From CAYJIL01 sp964370235 (GTDB taxonomy: Bacteria; Bacteroidota; Bacteroidia; Bacteroidales; Rikenellaceae): a stretch of 17,324 nt of DNA. This document shows, one piece after another, positions 14,542 through 17,324 of the stretch (its first letter is position 1; each line of letters opens with the position of its first letter). A program made the position numbers and the translations under genes. The notes beneath the pieces are model-generated. The model had not been told where the DNA came from, did not search any database, and was given only the letters and a program-made list of their open reading frames with translations. The stretch spans positions 1 to 17,324 of the forward strand of contig CAYJIL010000048.1 of the NCBI GenBank assembly GCA_964370235.1, written 5' to 3'.

Positions 14542-17046
14542 ATGATTAACAAGTTTCTTTTCTCTTTAGTTGCTACGGGCTGTGTACTTACAGCATCGGC
14601 ACAAAAGGCAACAGAGGGTAATATCGTTGAGATCTTTGGTAAAGATCGCATCGAGCGAGTAGACGAGGGCGAATATGCCTATAAGTTTACTCAAGGTTAC
14701 ATGCTTCCAAATAGCGGCAAGGGTGGCTATTTCTACCCAAGTCGTGATGTGCTTTCGTGGGAAATCCTTTCGGGCAAATTTGTGGCTCCATCGCCAGAGA
14801 ATTTGCGTGCTACAAACTATGGTAGAACACGCGAGATAATTCAGTGGACTCCAATCACAGCAGACAGTACAGGCAAATTTAGAGACCGAGTACTTCGTGG
14901 TGGTTACCTATATGGCGAGTTCAACTCTCCAAAGAGCGAAACACTACTGCTTGCAGCTAGTGCAAACATGCGCTCTATCATTAATGGTATGCCACACGAG
15001 GGTGACTATTACGATTTTGCATATACCTTAATTCCATTCAAGGCAAAGAAGGGTGTTAACCAATTCTTGTTTACTCCGGGTCGCTATGGCTTTGTTGAGG
15101 CTTCTATCATTCGTCCCGACAAACCAGTAATGTTCTCTGAGCGTGATATGACTCTAGCTCACACAATTATTGGCGAGACAAACGAAAAGTGGGGTGCTAT
15201 TCGTGTTGTGAATAGTAGTGCAGCAGCTATTAAAGACCTTACTATCGTGTGTGAGATGTCAACGGGCGAGAGTGCTACCTATGAGACTGGTAGTGTAATG
15301 GATATGACTACTCGCAAGCTACCATTCCTTATTCCAGCTACTTCGTCTAAGGTCGAAGGCATGCAAACGGCTACTCTTTCGCTAATCGATGGCAAAGGTA
15401 AGGTAATTGACAAAACAGAGATTGAGATTAAGAACGTTGATGGTATGAACCGTCACGAGCGTACATTCATCTCTTCGGTTGATGGTTCGGTGCAGTACTA
15501 TGCTGTTACTCCTTCTACTAAGAAGGCCGATAACCAAGCTCTATTCCTATCGGTGCACGGTGCAAGTGTAGAGGCTAGAAACCAAGCAGGTGCCTATGCT
15601 CACAAAGATTGGGGACACATTATTTGCCCAACAAACCGTCGTCCGTTTGGTTTTAACTGGGAGGATATTGGTCGCATCGATGCAATGGAGACTTTGGCCG
15701 AGGCTAAAAAAGTATTTAAGACAGCTCCCGAAATGACATACCTAACAGGTCACTCAATGGGTGGTCACGGTACATGGCACTTGGGTGTTACATACCCAGA
15801 TCAGTTTGCTGCTATTGCTCCATGTGCTAGCTACCCAGACATTGCAGATTATGGTGCAAAGCGTGCTCCGCTTGACGATTTCAACAGAGGACAGTTTGCT
15901 ATGATCGAGCGTGCTGCTCACGCTGGTCGTACAAAAGAGCTTAAGCGCAACTACTTGCAGTCGGGTATCTATATTCTACACGGCGATGATGACACAGTTG
16001 TGCCTATCGATCTAGTGCGTGAAATGCGTCAAATCCTAGATAAATTCCACCCAGATGTTGCATACTACGAGTACCCAGGTGGTTCGCACTGGTATAGCAA
16101 CGAGAGTGTTGACTGGAAGCCTATTTTCGATTACTTCTCTTGGCACAAGATTCCTGCTACAAACAAAGTTAATCACATTGAGTTTGAGACAGCATCTCCG
16201 GGTGTTTCGGCATCTAACTACTGGGCTACAATTGCTCAGCAGCAGCAGAGCTATGAGTTCTCGAAAATCAACCTTGACGTAAAAGGCGATAGCGTAGTTG
16301 GTACAACCAAAAACGTATCGGTTCTAAAACTAGACTTTGATAACATGCCAATTTCTGGCGATGTAGTTGTTTCGCTAGATGGTTGGAACCTAAATATTGT
16401 AGGTAAGGGTGTTGTAACTCTTCGCCAAAAGAACGGTAAGTGGAGCGTTGGTTCTATGGATGAGCTAGAGAAATCGAACCTACGTGCAGGTAACTTTAAA
16501 GAGGTATTTGCTAACAACGCAGTATTGGTTTACTCTACAAAAGGTACAAAAGCCGAGAACGAGTGGTATAAGAACAAGGCTCGTTTCGATGCCGAGACTA
16601 TGCTTTATCGTGGTAATGGATCGTTTGAGGTAGTATCTGATCGTGAATTCCTAGCGGGTGACTATGATGGTCGTAACGTAGTAATTTATGGTAACTCAAA
16701 AACAAATGCTGCTTGGTCGGCTATGCTTTCGGCATCTCCAATTCAGGTAAACGAAGGCTCAATTGCCTTTGGTAGCGATGTTAAAGAGGGTGACGATTTG
16801 GCTGCATATTTTGTTTATCCACGTCCAGGCTCAGACCGCACACTTGTAGGTGTTGTAGCTGGTAGTGGATTAGAGGGTGCAAAAGCAACATATCCTAACG
16901 ATTACCTACTTGCAAACACTGGTTTCCCCGATGTTATTATCTTTGACCTTGACGCACTACGTGATGGTTTGAGCGGTATCGACATCATTGGTTACTTTGG
17001 TAACGAGTGGGATATCAAGAGCGGCGAATTCTTTATTGCCGACTAA
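14542..17046 (+). CDS. Secreted large alpha/beta-hydrolase (prolyl oligopeptidase/esterase-like)
   Basis: An 834-residue exported serine hydrolase of unknown substrate. A signal peptide (1-20, ending ASA/Q) is followed by an N-terminal beta-rich region to about 300. An alpha/beta-hydrolase domain spans about 305-535, and a beta-rich C-terminal region without a recognised family runs to 834. The catalytic triad is visible: S405 in GHSMGGHG, D484 in HGDDDTVVP, and H516 in GGSHWYSN. The pattern is that of the prolyl oligopeptidase/S9-like and feruloyl- or acetyl-esterase group; peptidase and carbohydrate esterase cannot be told apart by eye. The 49-base leader is almost only A, C and T and A-rich before the ATG, which in Bacteroidota favours strong translation. 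The gene uses AAC, CGT and CGC more than its neighbours appear to, suggesting high expression. No gene-internal promoter was recognised in the cysQ spacer. It ends in three hairpins. Confidence 0.85.
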   Translation: MINKFLFSLVATGCVLTASAQKATEGNIVEIFGKDRIERVDEGEYAYKFTQGYMLPNSGKGGYFYPSRDVLSWEILSGKFVAPSPENLRATNYGRTREIIQWTPITADSTGKFRDRVLRGGYLYGEFNSPKSETLLLAASANMRSIINGMPHEGDYYDFAYTLIPFKAKKGVNQFLFTPGRYGFVEASIIRPDKPVMFSERDMTLAHTIIGETNEKWGAIRVVNSSAAAIKDLTIVCEMSTGESATYETGSVMDMTTRKLPFLIPATSSKVEGMQTATLSLIDGKGKVIDKTEIEIKNVDGMNRHERTFISSVDGSVQYYAVTPSTKKADNQALFLSVHGASVEARNQAGAYAHKDWGHIICPTNRRPFGFNWEDIGRIDAMETLAEAKKVFKTAPEMTYLTGHSMGGHGTWHLGVTYPDQFAAIAPCASYPDIADYGAKRAPLDDFNRGQFAMIERAAHAGRTKELKRNYLQSGIYILHGDDDTVVPIDLVREMRQILDKFHPDVAYYEYPGGSHWYSNESVDWKPIFDYFSWHKIPATNKVNHIEFETASPGVSASNYWATIAQQQQSYEFSKINLDVKGDSVVGTTKNVSVLKLDFDNMPISGDVVVSLDGWNLNIVGKGVVTLRQKNGKWSVGSMDELEKSNLRAGNFKEVFANNAVLVYSTKGTKAENEWYKNKARFDAETMLYRGNGSFEVVSDREFLAGDYDGRNVVIYGNSKTNAAWSAMLSASPIQVNEGSIAFGSDVKEGDDLAAYFVYPRPGSDRTLVGVVAGSGLEGAKATYPNDYLLANTGFPDVIIFDLDALRDGLSGIDIIGYFGNEWDIKSGEFFIAD

Positions 17047-17063
17047 GTATAACCATTTATACT
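17046..17063 (+). other. Hairpin overlapping the esterase stop codon
   Basis: AGTATAA (17046-17052) pairs perfectly with TTATACT (17057-17063) over a four-base loop. The first base is the last base of the stop codon. A second hairpin, ACTAGCA (17068-17074) with TGCTAGT (17085-17091), follows four bases later. Both are A/T-rich and lack a T tract, so they are not terminators by themselves. They could protect the mRNA 3' end. Confidence 0.45.
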
Positions 17064-17106
17064 GCACACTAGCATATACCAAATTGCTAGTTGTGACGTA
17101 ATATGT

Positions 17107-17148
17107 GGGCTGCCATAGAGTTAATATGCTCTAGGCAGCCCTTTTTTT
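17107..17148 (+). terminator. Strong intrinsic terminator after the esterase gene
   Basis: GGGCTGCC (17107-17114) pairs with GGCAGCCC (17134-17141). After one bulged A, TAGAG (17116-17120) pairs with CTCTA (17129-17133), leaving an eight-base loop. Seven T follow at 17142-17148. This GC-rich 13-pair stem with a T tract is the clearest terminator in the window. Confidence 0.92.
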
Positions 17149-17209
17149 GTCTTTTTTGTCATTTAATTTAGTCATAAAAGGCATAAGATATATTGTAATT
17201 TATTTTATC

Positions 17210-17246
17210 GGTATATCTCTTTTGTAATACAAAAAATAGATATACC
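17210..17246. repeat. 37-base interrupted palindrome covering the promoter of the last gene
   Basis: Outer arms GGTATATCT (17210-17218) and AGATATACC (17238-17246) are perfect inverted repeats. Inner arms TTTTGTA (17220-17226) and TACAAAA (17228-17234) are also perfect around the single base 17227. The right side carries two extra bases between the arms. The element covers the TTTG box and reaches into the TACCTTTG box, so a dimeric protein bound here should block or control initiation. Confidence 0.6.
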
Positions 17247-17250
17247 TTTG
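17221..17250 (+). promoter_or_regulatory. Promoter of the truncated epimerase/dehydratase gene
   Basis: TTTG at 17221-17224, an 18-base spacer and TACCTTTG at 17243-17250 match the Bacteroidota consensus. The predicted start is near 17256, about 16 bases before the ATG. It is embedded in the interrupted palindrome 17210-17246. The 17149-17209 stretch between terminator and promoter shows no feature. Confidence 0.7.
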
Positions 17251-17271
17251 TAGAAATAACATAGCAGAATA

Positions 17272-17324
17272 ATGAAGAAGGTATTAGTAACTGGCGGAGC
17301 AGGTTTTATAGGTTCCAATTTGTG
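17272..17324 (+). CDS. N-terminus of an NAD-dependent epimerase/dehydratase (extended SDR), cut by the window end
   Basis: Only 17 codons are present. They contain LVTGGAGFIGSNL, the glycine-rich GxxGxxG NAD(P)-binding start of extended short-chain dehydrogenases that act on nucleotide sugars, such as UDP-glucose 4-epimerase, dTDP-glucose 4,6-dehydratase and UDP-glucuronate epimerase. The product should be a soluble cytoplasmic enzyme supplying sugars for surface polysaccharide. Which member it is cannot be decided from this fragment. The ATG is supported by the promoter just upstream and by the motif falling at the expected distance from the N-terminus. Confidence 0.85.
   Translation, partial: MKKVLVTGGAGFIGSNL

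Noticed and set aside
17210..17246. Invertible phase-variation promoter
   Set aside because: The arms are almost continuous with no separate core to flip, and the promoter boxes lie inside the arms. No invertase gene is in the window.
1..17324. CRISPR arrays, insertion sequences, phage genes, tRNA or rRNA genes
   Set aside because: No regularly spaced repeats, transposase or integrase motifs, or RNA gene signatures were found on either strand.

Overview
The window looks like a chromosomal segment of a Bacteroidota (probably Bacteroidales) bacterium. It is AT-rich. Its promoters fit the Bacteroidota pattern, a TTTG box and a TAnnTTTG box about 18-22 bases apart. Starts lack Shine-Dalgarno sites and often have A-rich leaders. 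The families present also fit: GH97, a SusR-like membrane regulator, a Bacteroidota-type TamB next to tsaD, and lpxK next to punA. Genus cannot be fixed from the sequence. All calls come from reading the sequence; no database search was run.

Left part (1-5288): a small carbohydrate-use locus. On the minus strand a LamB-family carbohydrate porin (2074-3420) is followed 42 bases later by a secreted GH97 glycoside hydrolase (10-2031), probably one transcript. Divergent from them is a membrane-bound transcription factor (3663-5288) with a TPR-like periplasmic domain, one membrane helix, a coiled coil and a C-terminal HTH, the architecture of SusR-like regulators. The reading is sensing in the periplasm, oligosaccharide entry through the porin, and cleavage of alpha-linked sugars by the hydrolase. 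No SusC/SusD pair is visible.

Middle part (5290-13538): envelope and housekeeping genes. A 1503-residue TamB-family protein (minus) converges on the regulator with one base between the stop codons. It diverges from tsaD (tRNA t6A synthesis), which is followed after two bases by bioD (biotin synthesis). A well-formed promoter overlapping the end of bioD drives lpxK (lipid A 4'-kinase), whose end overlaps the start of punA (purine nucleoside phosphorylase). A likely terminator follows punA.

Right part (13619-17324): cysQ (PAP phosphatase) has its own promoter, which overlaps the punA terminator. Next comes a large secreted alpha/beta-hydrolase esterase or peptidase (14542-17046) with an A-rich leader and apparently biased codons. 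It ends in three successive hairpins, the last a strong intrinsic terminator. The window closes with the first 17 codons of a nucleotide-sugar epimerase/dehydratase-type gene, whose promoter lies inside a 37-base interrupted palindrome.

There are no tRNA or rRNA genes, insertion sequences, CRISPR arrays or phage genes. I do not see a clearly new defence or mobile system. The most interesting points are the porin-based, SusCD-free sugar locus, the mismatch between its porin/regulator type and the GH97 active-site type, and the operator-like palindrome at the right edge.
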